Under the pieces are notes generated by a model that worked only from the letters and a program-made list of their open reading frames with translations, had not been told where the DNA came from and ran no database searches. Positions 25,604 through 33,762 of a stretch of 64,000 nt of DNA are shown here, piece after piece. Source of the stretch: Phytopseudomonas punonensis (GTDB lineage Bacteria; Pseudomonadota; Gammaproteobacteria; Pseudomonadales; Pseudomonadaceae); contig NZ_FRBQ01000009.1 of the NCBI RefSeq assembly GCF_900142655.1, positions 98,817 through 162,816 on the forward strand, in the 5' to 3' direction. Every line of letters starts with the position of its first letter. Within the stretch, counting starts at the first letter, position 1. The translations under genes and the position numbers were made by a program.

Positions 25604-26262
25604 ATGGCGCGCCGCACCTGGCGGTGGACATAGCCGGAGAAACCCTGTGGCTGCTGGCCGACAAGGCCCTGTACTGGCCGGCCAGGCAGGCGCTGCTGAT
25701 CGCCGATGCGCACTTTGGCAAGGCCGCCACCTATCGGGTGCTCGGCCAGCCGGTTCCCCAGGGCACCACGGCGCGCAACCTGCAGCGCCTCGACCAGCTG
25801 TTGCACGATTATCCTACCCGCCAGCTGATCTTTCTCGGCGACTTCCTGCATGCCAGGCCGGCCCGCAGCGGCAGCACCCTGGCCGCCTTGCAGGCCTGGC
25901 GAGCTCGCCAGGCCGACCTGCAGATCCTGCTGATACGTGGCAACCATGATCGCAGCGCCGGTGATCCGCCGGCAGAGCTGGGGATCGAGGTGGTGGGCGA
26001 GCCCTGGACGATGGGGCCATTCGCCCTATGTCACGAACTGATGAGTTGCCCAGGCCTGCACGTGCTGGCTGGCCATCTTCATCCGGTGTTCGTGTTGCGC
26101 GGGCGAGGGCGGGACCGGTTGCGCATGCCGTGCTTCAGCGTCGAGCCGGCTGGGACGTTACTGCCGGCGTTTGGCGAGTTCACTGGGGGATTGGCGATCG
26201 AGTCGGTACCTGGGCGGGCTATTTATGGCGCACTCGACGGTGCGGTATGGCAGCTCGTCTGA
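25600..26262 (+). CDS. pdeM: ligase-associated metallophosphoesterase/nuclease PdeM
   Basis: The 220-residue calcineurin-like phosphoesterase has IADAHFGKA, FLGDFLHARPA, IRGNHDRSAG and LAGHLHPV, giving all the expected Asp, His and Asn metal ligands. It starts at ATG 25600, overlapping the helicase stop by four bases, and ends the operon. The Pseudomonas putida homologue is a manganese-dependent DNA endonuclease. With Exo, Lig and Lhr-Core it suggests a pathway that recognises, trims, unwinds and seals damaged DNA. Confidence 0.92.
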   Translation: MNGAPHLAVDIAGETLWLLADKALYWPARQALLIADAHFGKAATYRVLGQPVPQGTTARNLQRLDQLLHDYPTRQLIFLGDFLHARPARSGSTLAALQAWRARQADLQILLIRGNHDRSAGDPPAELGIEVVGEPWTMGPFALCHELMSCPGLHVLAGHLHPVFVLRGRGRDRLRMPCFSVEPAGTLLPAFGEFTGGLAIESVPGRAIYGALDGAVWQLV

Positions 26263-26298
26263 AAAAACGTGTGGCAAATCGCCACGGTCCGCAAGGCG

Positions 26299-26320
26299 GA
26301 AAACTGACGATCAGTTTTTT
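26299..26320 (+). terminator. intrinsic terminator of the DNA-repair operon
   Basis: AACTGA-CGA-TCAGTT forms a short stem flanked by an A-run and a run of six T, 37 bases after the pdeM stop. The stem is short, so it may be only partly efficient. Confidence 0.55.
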
Positions 26321-26420
26321 ATCTCCTGTAAATCGTTGAACAATCGTAATTCGTTTCACAGTGCCAGCGTCAAGTTCTCTCTCGCCTCGTCATCTTGTCA
26401 GATGAAACGATTCACCTGCC

Positions 26421-26447
26421 TCTAGTTATTTATCGGTCTGCCGATAG
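26421..26447 (+). promoter_or_regulatory. FliA (sigma-28) promoter for the chemoreceptor gene
   Basis: TCTAGTTA, 11 bases, then GCCGATAG matches the flagellar sigma-28 pattern TAAAGTTT-N11-GCCGATAA at 12 of 16 positions with exact spacing. It lies 85 bases before the chemoreceptor start, which fits the known class of genes served by FliA. Confidence 0.7.
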
Positions 26448-26531
26448 AATGCGTGCCGCTCAAAAATTCAGACTGGTCTAACAATAATTCTCCAGCTGCT
26501 AGAACACGGTTAAACAACGGAGAATTATTGA

Positions 26532-28454
26532 ATGAACAGCTGGTTTTCGAACATCAGCGTCACCTTGAAACTTGCCTTGGGCTTCGGCCTCGTGCTCGCA
26601 CTTACCTGCATCCTTGCGCTGACCGGCTGGAACAGCCTGGGCAGCCTTATCCAGCGCAGTAACTGGACCGCCGATATCGCTCGCCTGAACGATACGCTGA
26701 CCGATCTGCGTGTTACCCGACTGCAATACATGTTGGCTAATGGCGACGAAGCCCTTGCCGAAACCGTGCAGAAGTCCCTCGATGGCTTCAAGGCCCAGCA
26801 CGCCCGTGTGCTGTCGTCGTTCAAGAGCCCTGATAACGTACGCCTGCTGCAGGCACAAGGTGCACAGATCGATGCGTATCAGCTGTCGCTGAACAAGATG
26901 CGCAGCGGCTTTCGCGCGAGTAACGATGCGCGCAATGAAATGACCCGCAATGCGGTGACCGCCGGCGAGGCGATCGAGCAGATCAACACCGCAGTGATGA
27001 GCCTGCCGCCTTACGACGAAACCCGCGCCTCCCAGTTCCAGGCCATCACCAAGACCAAAGAAGATTGGCAGCTGGTGCGTTATCAGGTGCGTGGCTACAC
27101 CGGCGCTCCCAATGCCGACGCCGAGCGCGTGGCCATCACACAGATTGATGCCACCATCAAGGATTTAGACTCGTTCCGCCAGGCATTCGGTGCCGAGCAC
27201 CCGCAGCGGGTCACCCAGGTCACCGCCGCGCTGGACAACTACCGCAATGCGGTAATGGCCTTCAAAGCTGCTATCGAAACCATCGCTGTGGCGCGTAAGG
27301 AACTCACCGACGAAGGCTACGAAATCGTGCGCATCAGCAAGGAGCTTACCGCTATCCAAGTTGAGCGCCGTGACAGCGAAACGGCCTCGGCTCGTACGCT
27401 GCAACTGAGCACTACATTAATTGCCCTGTTGGCCGGTATCTTGGCGGCTTGGCTGATCACCCGCCAGATCACCCGTCCGCTGCAGGAAACCTTGGTGGCG
27501 GTTGAGCGTATTGCCGGTGGCGATCTTAGCCAGACATTGCAGGTCACCCGTCGCGACGAGATGGGTGTGCTGCAGCTGGGTATTCAGCGCATGGGCACCA
27601 CCCTGCGTGAGCTGATCGGTGGTATCCGTGACGGCGTCACCCAGATTGCCAGCGCCGCCGAAGAGCTATCGGCCGTTACCGAGCAGACCAGCGCCGGGGT
27701 CAACAGCCAGAAGGTGGAGACCGACCAAGTCGCTACGGCGATGCATGAAATGTCTGCCACCGTTCAGGAGGTGGCGCGTAACGCCGCCGAAGCGTCCCAG
27801 GCTGCCTCCGATGCAGATCGGCAAGCCAACGAAGGTGACCGTGTGGTTGGCGAAGCTATCGCCCAGATCGAGCGCCTGGCTGCCGAAGTGACCCGTTCCA
27901 CCGAAGCCATGAGTCACCTGCAGCAGGAAAGCAACAAGATCGGCAGCGTGATGGACGTGATCAAGGCAGTAGCCGAGCAGACTAATCTGCTGGCCCTCAA
28001 CGCTGCCATCGAAGCTGCTCGCGCCGGCGAAGCCGGTCGTGGTTTCGCCGTGGTCGCCGACGAGGTTCGCGGCCTGGCCCAGCGCACGCAGAAGTCCACC
28101 GAGGAAATCGAAGAGCTGGTCGCCGGCCTGCAGCATGGCACCCAGCAGGTCGCCAACATCATGCACAGCAGCCGCGTGCTGACCGACAGCAGCGTTGAGC
28201 TGACCCGTAAGGCTGGTGGTTCGCTGGAAAGTATCACCCGCACCGTATCGAACATTCAGTCGATGAACCAGCAGATCGCTGCCGCCGCCGAGCAGCAGAG
28301 CGCGGTGGCCGAGGAGATCAGCCGCAGCGTGATCAACGTGCGCGACATCTCCGAGCAGACCGCTTCCGCTAGCGAGGAAACCGCCGCCTCCAGCGTCGAG
28401 CTGGCCCGCCTCGGCAGCCAGCTGCAGCAGATGGTCAGCCACTTCCGCGTCTGA
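26532..28454 (+). CDS. methyl-accepting chemotaxis protein, HBM sensor type
   Basis: The 640-residue chemoreceptor has transmembrane helices at about residues 13-33 and 290-312. Between them is a long, mostly helical periplasmic domain of about 255 residues, the size of the helical bimodular (HBM) sensor found in receptors for organic acids such as Pseudomonas McpS. A HAMP domain (TRQITRPLQETLVAVERIAGG) follows, then a methyl-accepting domain with the conserved hairpin tip EQTNLLALNAAIEAARAGE. There is no C-terminal CheR-binding pentapeptide. A GGAGAA ribosome site precedes the ATG. The ligand cannot be read from sequence. Confidence 0.94.
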   Translation: MNSWFSNISVTLKLALGFGLVLALTCILALTGWNSLGSLIQRSNWTADIARLNDTLTDLRVTRLQYMLANGDEALAETVQKSLDGFKAQHARVLSSFKSPDNVRLLQAQGAQIDAYQLSLNKMRSGFRASNDARNEMTRNAVTAGEAIEQINTAVMSLPPYDETRASQFQAITKTKEDWQLVRYQVRGYTGAPNADAERVAITQIDATIKDLDSFRQAFGAEHPQRVTQVTAALDNYRNAVMAFKAAIETIAVARKELTDEGYEIVRISKELTAIQVERRDSETASARTLQLSTTLIALLAGILAAWLITRQITRPLQETLVAVERIAGGDLSQTLQVTRRDEMGVLQLGIQRMGTTLRELIGGIRDGVTQIASAAEELSAVTEQTSAGVNSQKVETDQVATAMHEMSATVQEVARNAAEASQAASDADRQANEGDRVVGEAIAQIERLAAEVTRSTEAMSHLQQESNKIGSVMDVIKAVAEQTNLLALNAAIEAARAGEAGRGFAVVADEVRGLAQRTQKSTEEIEELVAGLQHGTQQVANIMHSSRVLTDSSVELTRKAGGSLESITRTVSNIQSMNQQIAAAAEQQSAVAEEISRSVINVRDISEQTASASEETAASSVELARLGSQLQQMVSHFRV

Positions 28455-28476
28455 TCGGTAGGCTTCACTGGAAAAT

Positions 28477-28513
28477 AAAAAGGCCGTAGCTCCTGGGAGC
28501 TATGGCCTTTTTC
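28477..28513 (+). terminator. intrinsic terminator of the chemoreceptor gene
   Basis: AAAAGGCC at 28477-28484 and GGCCTTTT at 28504-28511 close a long stem containing GTAGCTCC / GGGAGCTAT, followed by TTTTT. It is 23 bases after the stop codon. Confidence 0.85.
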
Positions 28514-28613
28514 GTTATTGGCAGCAACGGCGATGTGGCGGTGGCTTAGAACCTGTCACGATCTTTTTAGGGGCATAAACAGGCTGCTAAAAGGCAGAAG
28601 CGGCCGTTCGCCG

Positions 28614-28691
28614 CGTAGGGTGGACAACGCTCTTTTTGTCCACCATTGCGATTGCAGAGCGGTGGACGGGTGAGGCGTCGTCCACCCTACG
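28614..28691. repeat. compound extragenic palindrome (CGTAGGGTGG family)
   Basis: CGTAGGGTGGAC (28614-28625) is the exact inverse of GTCCACCCTACG (28680-28691). A second pair, GTCCACC (28638-28644) and GGTGGAC (28661-28667), is nested inside. It shares its core with the 14846-14876 palindrome. The 302 bases between the chemoreceptor and the next gene hold only this element and the terminator. Confidence 0.75.
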
Positions 28692-28756
28692 AAAGGCCGC
28701 TCTCGCCACTTTGCAGTCAAAAAATGAAGTCGAGCCGAAAGGTCGTGAAGAGTCGC

Positions 28757-29539
28757 TTAGTGCGTAGCAATCCAGATCAGCAAGCCCGCCTGGAACAAAG
28801 CGAACGCCACTAGGCAGGCGATGGTGAACCGCAGGCTGCCGTCGTCACGCTTGAGCTGATCGAGGCGCTCACGCTGCTTACGCAGCTGCGAGTCCTGCTC
28901 CTGCAGGTTCTGATCGGCCATTTGCAACATCTGCGCGGCATCGAGCTGTTCGATGAACTGCACCTTTTCGCCATTCCAGTCGCCATGCAGAACGCTGAGC
29001 CGGGTGGCGCTGTACTGCGCCTTTACCTGATTTTCTTGGTAGTCGACACTGAATCCTTGCGCCTTGAGGCAGTGATCGCGGCGCGCGCGGGCTTCGTCGT
29101 TGAGCGCGTCGCGACTCGGCAGCGGGCCGCTTTCCAGGGTGTAGTGTGCGCAGTGCTGTTTGGCCCACGCCGCCGCCTGAGCCAGCAGAAATCGGCCCAG
29201 ACCGCGGTTCTGCGGCTCCACGCTGAGGCCGCTGTCAGGGCCAAACCGCGCTTCCTTGTTACGGTGGTCGAGCCATAGTTCCAGCACGTTCTGTTCCTTG
29301 CGCACTTTTTGCCCGGGCAACTGCAGGCTCAGGCGCAGCACGCTCTGCTCCTTGCTGTGCCGCTCGACGCGGCCGAACTGCACGAAACGCAGCGGCCGGG
29401 CGCCGGTGTGGCGGTCGACGGGCAGTGGCGACAGACGCAGCAGACGAAAATGTTCCGCGCCCAGGTTGGCCCAAGGGTGTGACGGCGCGGGCTGTTCGCT
29501 TTCCGGCGGGGCGACGGCGGTCGTTTCGCTGTCGGTCAT
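28757..29539 (-). CDS. GNAT-like protein with coiled coil and C-terminal membrane anchor
   Basis: The 260-residue protein has three parts. Residues about 45-190 resemble a GNAT acetyltransferase: a beta-rich start, then NRGLGRFLLAQAAAWAKQH, like the RGxG acetyl-CoA loop and following helix, and RRDHCLKAQGFSVDY near the usual end of the fold. Residues about 205-235 form a heptad-rich, Gln/Leu/Arg coiled coil (DQNLQEQDSQLRKQRERLDQ). The last 23 residues are a single transmembrane helix, so the protein would be tail-anchored with the catalytic part in the cytoplasm. Start at 29539. The acetyl-acceptor substrate is unknown. Confidence 0.75.
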   Translation of the reverse strand: MTDSETTAVAPPESEQPAPSHPWANLGAEHFRLLRLSPLPVDRHTGARPLRFVQFGRVERHSKEQSVLRLSLQLPGQKVRKEQNVLELWLDHRNKEARFGPDSGLSVEPQNRGLGRFLLAQAAAWAKQHCAHYTLESGPLPSRDALNDEARARRDHCLKAQGFSVDYQENQVKAQYSATRLSVLHGDWNGEKVQFIEQLDAAQMLQMADQNLQEQDSQLRKQRERLDQLKRDDGSLRFTIACLVAFALFQAGLLIWIATH

Positions 29540-29643
29540 CTGGCATTCCTCAAGAAGCCGCCCTGCAGCGGCTGGGCGGTCTGGACAGCTTCATAATCCC
29601 CGGAGGCAGCCAGTGGCAGCGGCGCAGCAGATCATGAATGGTT

Positions 29644-30624
29644 CTACGGGTTATCGGCCGTCTTTGACTTCTCTGCAGCCGGCAGCCCGTCGATGAAGCT
29701 CGCCAGGCGCGTAGTCAGGGCGCGGGCCAGGGGCAGGTCCGGGTTGTTGTAGGAGGCCAACTGCGCCTCCATGTCCATCGGTACGATGCGCAGTACGTGG
29801 TTCATGCCGGTGACGATCTGCAGCTCGGCCCGCGGGTTAGCGGCATGCAGCGCCTCCGCGTCCTGCACGCTGACCTGGATATCGTGATCGCCCTGCAGGA
29901 TAAGCGCCGGAATTTTCACCCGTGCAAAAGCCGCAGCAGGATCTTGGCGGAACAGGGAAATCAGGTAGGGCTGCACGCTGGTGCGAAACAGCACGGTCAA
30001 CTCATCCGACACCTGCGCTACTTGGCGGCCTTCATGCAGAGCTTCGAGCAGCGCCTCGGCCTCGCCACGCAGGCGCGGCGGCAGGCGGTTGCGCAGTTGC
30101 TCGCGCAGCAGTTGATCGATCGGCCGTGCACTGCCCGCTATGGACACCAGCGCGTCGGCGCCCGACTCGTTGGCCGCCAGGGTGGCGATCAGCGCGCCTT
30201 CGCTATGGCCGACCAGAATGACCTGGCTGAAGCGCTTGTCGCCGCGCAGTTGCTGCACCCAGGCCACCACGTCGGCCACGTAGCGCTCCACGCTCAGGTC
30301 ACGTTCGTGAGGCGTGGCGGCAAAGCTGGCAGCGATGCCGCGCTTGTCGTAACGCACGCTGGCGATGCCTTGCTGGGCCAGTGCCTGGGCCAGTTTGCGG
30401 TGGGCGTCGTTGTGCCCGCCGCCCGGGTTGTTGCCGTTACGGTCCGTCGGCCCCGAGCCAGCCACCAGCAGCACCACTGGAACCGGCTCATTGCGCTGTG
30501 GCAATACCAGCGAGCCCTCCAGCACACCCTGGCCGGTATCCAGGCTGACCGGCTCACGCAGGATGGGGGCAGCCTGAACCAGGCCGCTGAAGAGAGAAAG
30601 GGTCAAAAGCAAGGCTCGCAGCAT
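29644..30624 (-). CDS. secreted alpha/beta hydrolase
   Basis: The 326-residue protein starts at ATG 30624 with a signal peptide (MLRALLLTLSLFSGLVQA, cleavage near residue 18). The hydrolase core has an oxyanion-side VAGSGPTDRNGNN stretch, the nucleophile elbow GHSEG, a candidate acid in LQGDHDIQ and the catalytic His in GMNHVLR. This is the secreted/periplasmic hydrolase family often annotated as a dienelactone-like or acyl hydrolase. An in-frame start at 30666 exists but would hide the signal peptide. It is divergent from aroC with about 165 bp between. Confidence 0.85.
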   Translation of the reverse strand: MLRALLLTLSLFSGLVQAAPILREPVSLDTGQGVLEGSLVLPQRNEPVPVVLLVAGSGPTDRNGNNPGGGHNDAHRKLAQALAQQGIASVRYDKRGIAASFAATPHERDLSVERYVADVVAWVQQLRGDKRFSQVILVGHSEGALIATLAANESGADALVSIAGSARPIDQLLREQLRNRLPPRLRGEAEALLEALHEGRQVAQVSDELTVLFRTSVQPYLISLFRQDPAAAFARVKIPALILQGDHDIQVSVQDAEALHAANPRAELQIVTGMNHVLRIVPMDMEAQLASYNNPDLPLARALTTRLASFIDGLPAAEKSKTADNP

Positions 30625-30788
30625 GATGGTGACGGGTCTGTGATGGGCTCTGTTGGACGCTGGCATTTGGCCAAAGGTTCGCGCGCGGGTGATCTCGGCG
30701 GTTGCCTGGGAGTATACTCAGCGGCTTTCTACATGGGCCTGCCTTTTCGCCGCAGGCTGCAGATCGAACGTCTCTGGAGTCTCGCGCA

Positions 30789-31880
30789 ATGTCCGGCAAT
30801 ACCTTCGGCAAGCTGTTCACCGTCACCACGGCAGGCGAGAGCCATGGCCCGGCGCTGGTCGCCATCGTCGACGGCTGCCCGCCCGGCCTGGAGATTTCCC
30901 TGGACGACCTGCAGCGCGATCTGGATCGCCGCAAGCCCGGCACCAGCCGTCACACCACCCAGCGCCAGGAAGCCGATGAGGTGGAAATCCTCTCCGGGGT
31001 GTTCGAAGGCAAGACCACCGGTTGCGCCATCGGCCTGCTGATCCGCAACACCGACCAGAAGTCCAAGGATTACTCGGCGATCAAGGATCTGTTCCGCCCG
31101 GCCCATGCCGACTACACCTACCACCATAAATACGGCGTTCGCGACTACCGTGGCGGCGGCCGCAGCTCGGCGCGGGAAACCGCCATGCGCGTGGCAGCCG
31201 GCGCCATCGCCAAGAAGTACCTGGCGGGCCAGGGCATCGTCATTCGCGGCTACATGAGCCAGCTCGGCCCCATCGAGATCCCCTTCAAGACCTGGGATTC
31301 GGTGGAAGAGAACGCCTTCTTCAGTCCTGATCCTGCCAAGGTGCCGGAGCTGGAGGCGTACATGGATCAGCTGCGTCGCGACCAGGATTCGGTCGGCGCA
31401 AAGATCACCGTGGTTGCCGAAGGGGTGATGCCGGGCCTGGGTGAGCCGATCTTCGACCGCCTGGACGCCGAGCTGGCCCATGCGCTGATGAGCATCAACG
31501 CGGTCAAGGGCGTGGAAATTGGCGATGGCTTCGCCTCGGTGGCCCAGCGCGGCACTGAACATCGTGACGAGCTGACCCCGGCAGGCTTCGTGTCCAACCA
31601 CGCTGGCGGCATTCTCGGCGGTATCTCCAGCGGCCAACCAATCGTCGCTCACCTGGCGCTCAAGCCGACCTCCAGCATCACCACGCCAGGGCGCTCCATC
31701 GATGTCGATGGCAACCCGGCGGACGTGATCACCAAGGGCCGTCACGATCCGTGCGTCGGCATCCGCGCCACGCCGATCGCCGAAGCGATGATGGCCATCG
31801 TGCTGATGGACCACCTGCTGCGTCATCGTGGGCAGAACGCAGACGTACGAGTGACTACGCCGATACTGCCGCAGCTGTGA
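30789..31880 (+). CDS. aroC: chorismate synthase
   Basis: The 363-residue enzyme converts 5-enolpyruvylshikimate 3-phosphate to chorismate using reduced FMN. Signatures are GESHGPALVAIVDGCPPG at residues 16-33, RPAHADYTYHHKYG, DYRGGGRSSARETA and NPADVITKGRHDPC. ATG at 30789 gives the canonical MSGNTFGKLFTVTTAGESH start; the frame upstream is not conserved. It is the last step of the shikimate pathway and probably constitutive. Confidence 0.97.
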   Translation: MSGNTFGKLFTVTTAGESHGPALVAIVDGCPPGLEISLDDLQRDLDRRKPGTSRHTTQRQEADEVEILSGVFEGKTTGCAIGLLIRNTDQKSKDYSAIKDLFRPAHADYTYHHKYGVRDYRGGGRSSARETAMRVAAGAIAKKYLAGQGIVIRGYMSQLGPIEIPFKTWDSVEENAFFSPDPAKVPELEAYMDQLRRDQDSVGAKITVVAEGVMPGLGEPIFDRLDAELAHALMSINAVKGVEIGDGFASVAQRGTEHRDELTPAGFVSNHAGGILGGISSGQPIVAHLALKPTSSITTPGRSIDVDGNPADVITKGRHDPCVGIRATPIAEAMMAIVLMDHLLRHRGQNADVRVTTPILPQL

Positions 31881-31911
31881 CCGAGCGTCCCGGCAACATG
31901 CAGGCGGTGGC

Positions 31912-32019
31912 ATGAGCGAATTGCCCGAGGTGCTACGCAGCGTTACCGGCAAACGCCTCTCGGACGTTCGGGATGCGCTGATTCGGCAGTTCTTCGCCAG
32001 CAAGGATGTTCAGGTTTGA
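31912..32019 (+). CDS. possible short ORF between aroC and the MFS permease
   Basis: A 35-codon frame from ATG 31912 to TGA 32017-32019 contains charged and hydrophobic residues in an even mix and ends overlapping the permease TTG start by four bases (TTGA). That overlap is what translational coupling looks like, so it could be a leader peptide that sets permease translation. There is no recognisable family and only a weak ribosome site. I regard it as possible but unproven. Confidence 0.3.
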   Translation: MSELPEVLRSVTGKRLSDVRDALIRQFFASKDVQV

Positions 32020-33164
32020 CGCCGGCAGTCCCGTACTGGCGCCTGTCCGGTTTCTACTTGTTCTACTTCGCGCTGCTAGGCGCCACAGCGCCATTCCTGG
32101 GCCTGTATTTCGCGCACCTGGGTTTCTCGCCAGCACGCATCGGCGAGCTGGTGGCCATTCCCATGCTGATGCGCTGCATCGCGCCCAACCTGTGGGGTTG
32201 GCTGGGCGACTACAGTGGCCGGCGGCTGTTGATCGTGCGCCTCGGTGCGCTCTGTACCTTGTTCAGCCTGAGCCTGATCTTCGTCAGTCAAAGCTACGTC
32301 TGGCTGGCTCTGGTGATGGCCCTGCATGCGTTCTTCTGGCACGCGGTGCTGCCGCAGTTCGAGGTCATTACCCTGGCGCACCTGCGCGAGCAGTCTGCGC
32401 GCTATGCGCAGGTCCGCCTGTGGGGCTCGATCGGCTTCATTCTCAGCGTGGTCGGCCTCGGCAAAGCGTTCGATCTGCTCAGCCTGGATGTGTACCCTTG
32501 GGCGCTGCTGCTGATCATCACCGGCATTGCCCTGAGCAGCTTCTGGGTGCCGGATGCCCAGCCGCTGGCGTTATCGCAGTCATCCAACCAGGGCGGTTTC
32601 CTGAAGCAGCTCAAGCAGCCCGGCGTGCTGGCTTTCTATCTCTGTGTGGCGCTGATGCAGCTGTCTCACGGGCCGTACTACACCTTTCTGAGCATTCACC
32701 TCGAGCAGCTCGGTTATAGCCGTGGGCTGATCGGCATGCTCTGGGCGCTCGGCGTAGTGGCTGAAGTGCTGGTGTTCATGGCCATGGCGCGGCTGCTCAG
32801 GCATTTCAGCCTGCGCCAGGTGCTGGTCGCCAGTTTCGCCATCGCGGCGGTACGTTGGGTGCTGATGGGCTTTTTCGCTGATCACCTGAGCGTGCTGTTG
32901 TTCTCCCAGGTGCTGCATGCCGCCACCTTTGGCAGTTTTCACGCTGCGTCCATCGCCTTCGTGCAGCGCAGTTTCGGTGCCCGCCAGCAAGGGCAGGGCC
33001 AGGCGCTGTATGCCTCGCTGGCCGGCATCGGTGGCGCGTTGGGTGCTCTGTATGCCGGTTACAGCTGGAACGACCTTGGCCCGCAGTGGACATTCGCCCT
33101 GGCAGGGCTGGCTGCGCTGCTGGCAGCCATTATCATGGTTCGACGCACGGCCGAGCCGACATGA
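32016..33164 (+). CDS. MFS permease, phenylpropionate/HcaT-like family
   Basis: The 382-residue inner-membrane transporter has about 12 hydrophobic segments. FYLFYFALLGATAPFLGLYF at the start and NLWGWLGDYSGRR, the loop 2-3 motif, place it in the PPP/HcaT group of the major facilitator superfamily. The start is TTG at 32016 with AAGGA nine bases before it; no ATG would include the first helix. It follows aroC and precedes the ARD-like gene in the same direction, an order also seen in Pseudomonas. The substrate is not known. Confidence 0.85.
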   Translation: MTPAVPYWRLSGFYLFYFALLGATAPFLGLYFAHLGFSPARIGELVAIPMLMRCIAPNLWGWLGDYSGRRLLIVRLGALCTLFSLSLIFVSQSYVWLALVMALHAFFWHAVLPQFEVITLAHLREQSARYAQVRLWGSIGFILSVVGLGKAFDLLSLDVYPWALLLIITGIALSSFWVPDAQPLALSQSSNQGGFLKQLKQPGVLAFYLCVALMQLSHGPYYTFLSIHLEQLGYSRGLIGMLWALGVVAEVLVFMAMARLLRHFSLRQVLVASFAIAAVRWVLMGFFADHLSVLLFSQVLHAATFGSFHAASIAFVQRSFGARQQGQGQALYASLAGIGGALGALYAGYSWNDLGPQWTFALAGLAALLAAIIMVRRTAEPT

Positions 33165-33210
33165 CCCATCAGGTTGCCGCCAGGTAGCCACAGCCGAACA
33201 GGAATTGCCC

Positions 33211-33756
33211 ATGAGTCGCTTGAGCGTTCATCACCAATCCAGCCCCGAGATCCCCAACAAGGTGCTGGGCCATGCTGAAGACATCACCAGTACGTTGGCT
33301 GCTGCCGGCATAGATTTCCGCATCTTGCCGCTGGAGGCCAGGGTGCAGGCCGGAGCCACCCAGGAAGAGATCCTTGCTGCTTTGGGCGATTCGCTGGCAC
33401 ACCTGCAGCGTGATAACCACCTGAGCCAAGTCGAGGTGATCAGTATCGATCAGCGGCGCTGGCCACAAGAGGACGACAAACCGGCCCCGGTGCCCCAAGA
33501 GCAGGTGGCCGACGGCGCGCAGTTGTATCTGTTTCTGGCCGGGCAGGGGCTGTTGAGCCTGCATGTCGAGGATTACGTGTACGCGCTGTTCGGCGAGCGT
33601 AATGCGCTGATCAGCGTGCCAGCCGGCACGCGGCACTGGTTCGATCTGGGCGAGTTCCCGCACTGCGCGGCGATTCGCCTGTCTGCCGCGAACACGGCGC
33701 AGCCGCGGCCGAGTGGCGACGCCATCGCTGCTGCCTTCCCGCGTCTGGAAGACTGA
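33211..33756 (+). CDS. acireductone dioxygenase-like protein lacking metal ligands
   Basis: The 181-residue protein aligns over its whole length with acireductone dioxygenase of the methionine salvage pathway: start SxLSVHHQSSPEIPNKVL, VEVISI, FLAGQGLLSLHVEDYVYAL, ISVPAGTRHWFDLGE and FPRLED end. In the family the Ni/Fe centre uses the His-x-His-x3-Glu of a conserved HRHGEDE-type segment plus a later His. Here that segment, about residues 94-106, is PQEQVADGAQLY with no His and no matching Glu; only His142 remains. It is thus probably a pseudoenzyme or altered cupin. mtnB and mtnC, its usual companions, are not next to it. Confidence 0.85.
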   Translation: MSRLSVHHQSSPEIPNKVLGHAEDITSTLAAAGIDFRILPLEARVQAGATQEEILAALGDSLAHLQRDNHLSQVEVISIDQRRWPQEDDKPAPVPQEQVADGAQLYLFLAGQGLLSLHVEDYVYALFGERNALISVPAGTRHWFDLGEFPHCAAIRLSAANTAQPRPSGDAIAAAFPRLED

Positions 33757-33762
33757 GCCGCT

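Noticed and set aside
20278..26262. Phage-defence interpretation of the helicase-nuclease cluster
   Set aside because: Gene content and order equal the known ligase-associated DNA-repair cluster of Pseudomonas; no defence-type sensor or toxin and normal host base composition.
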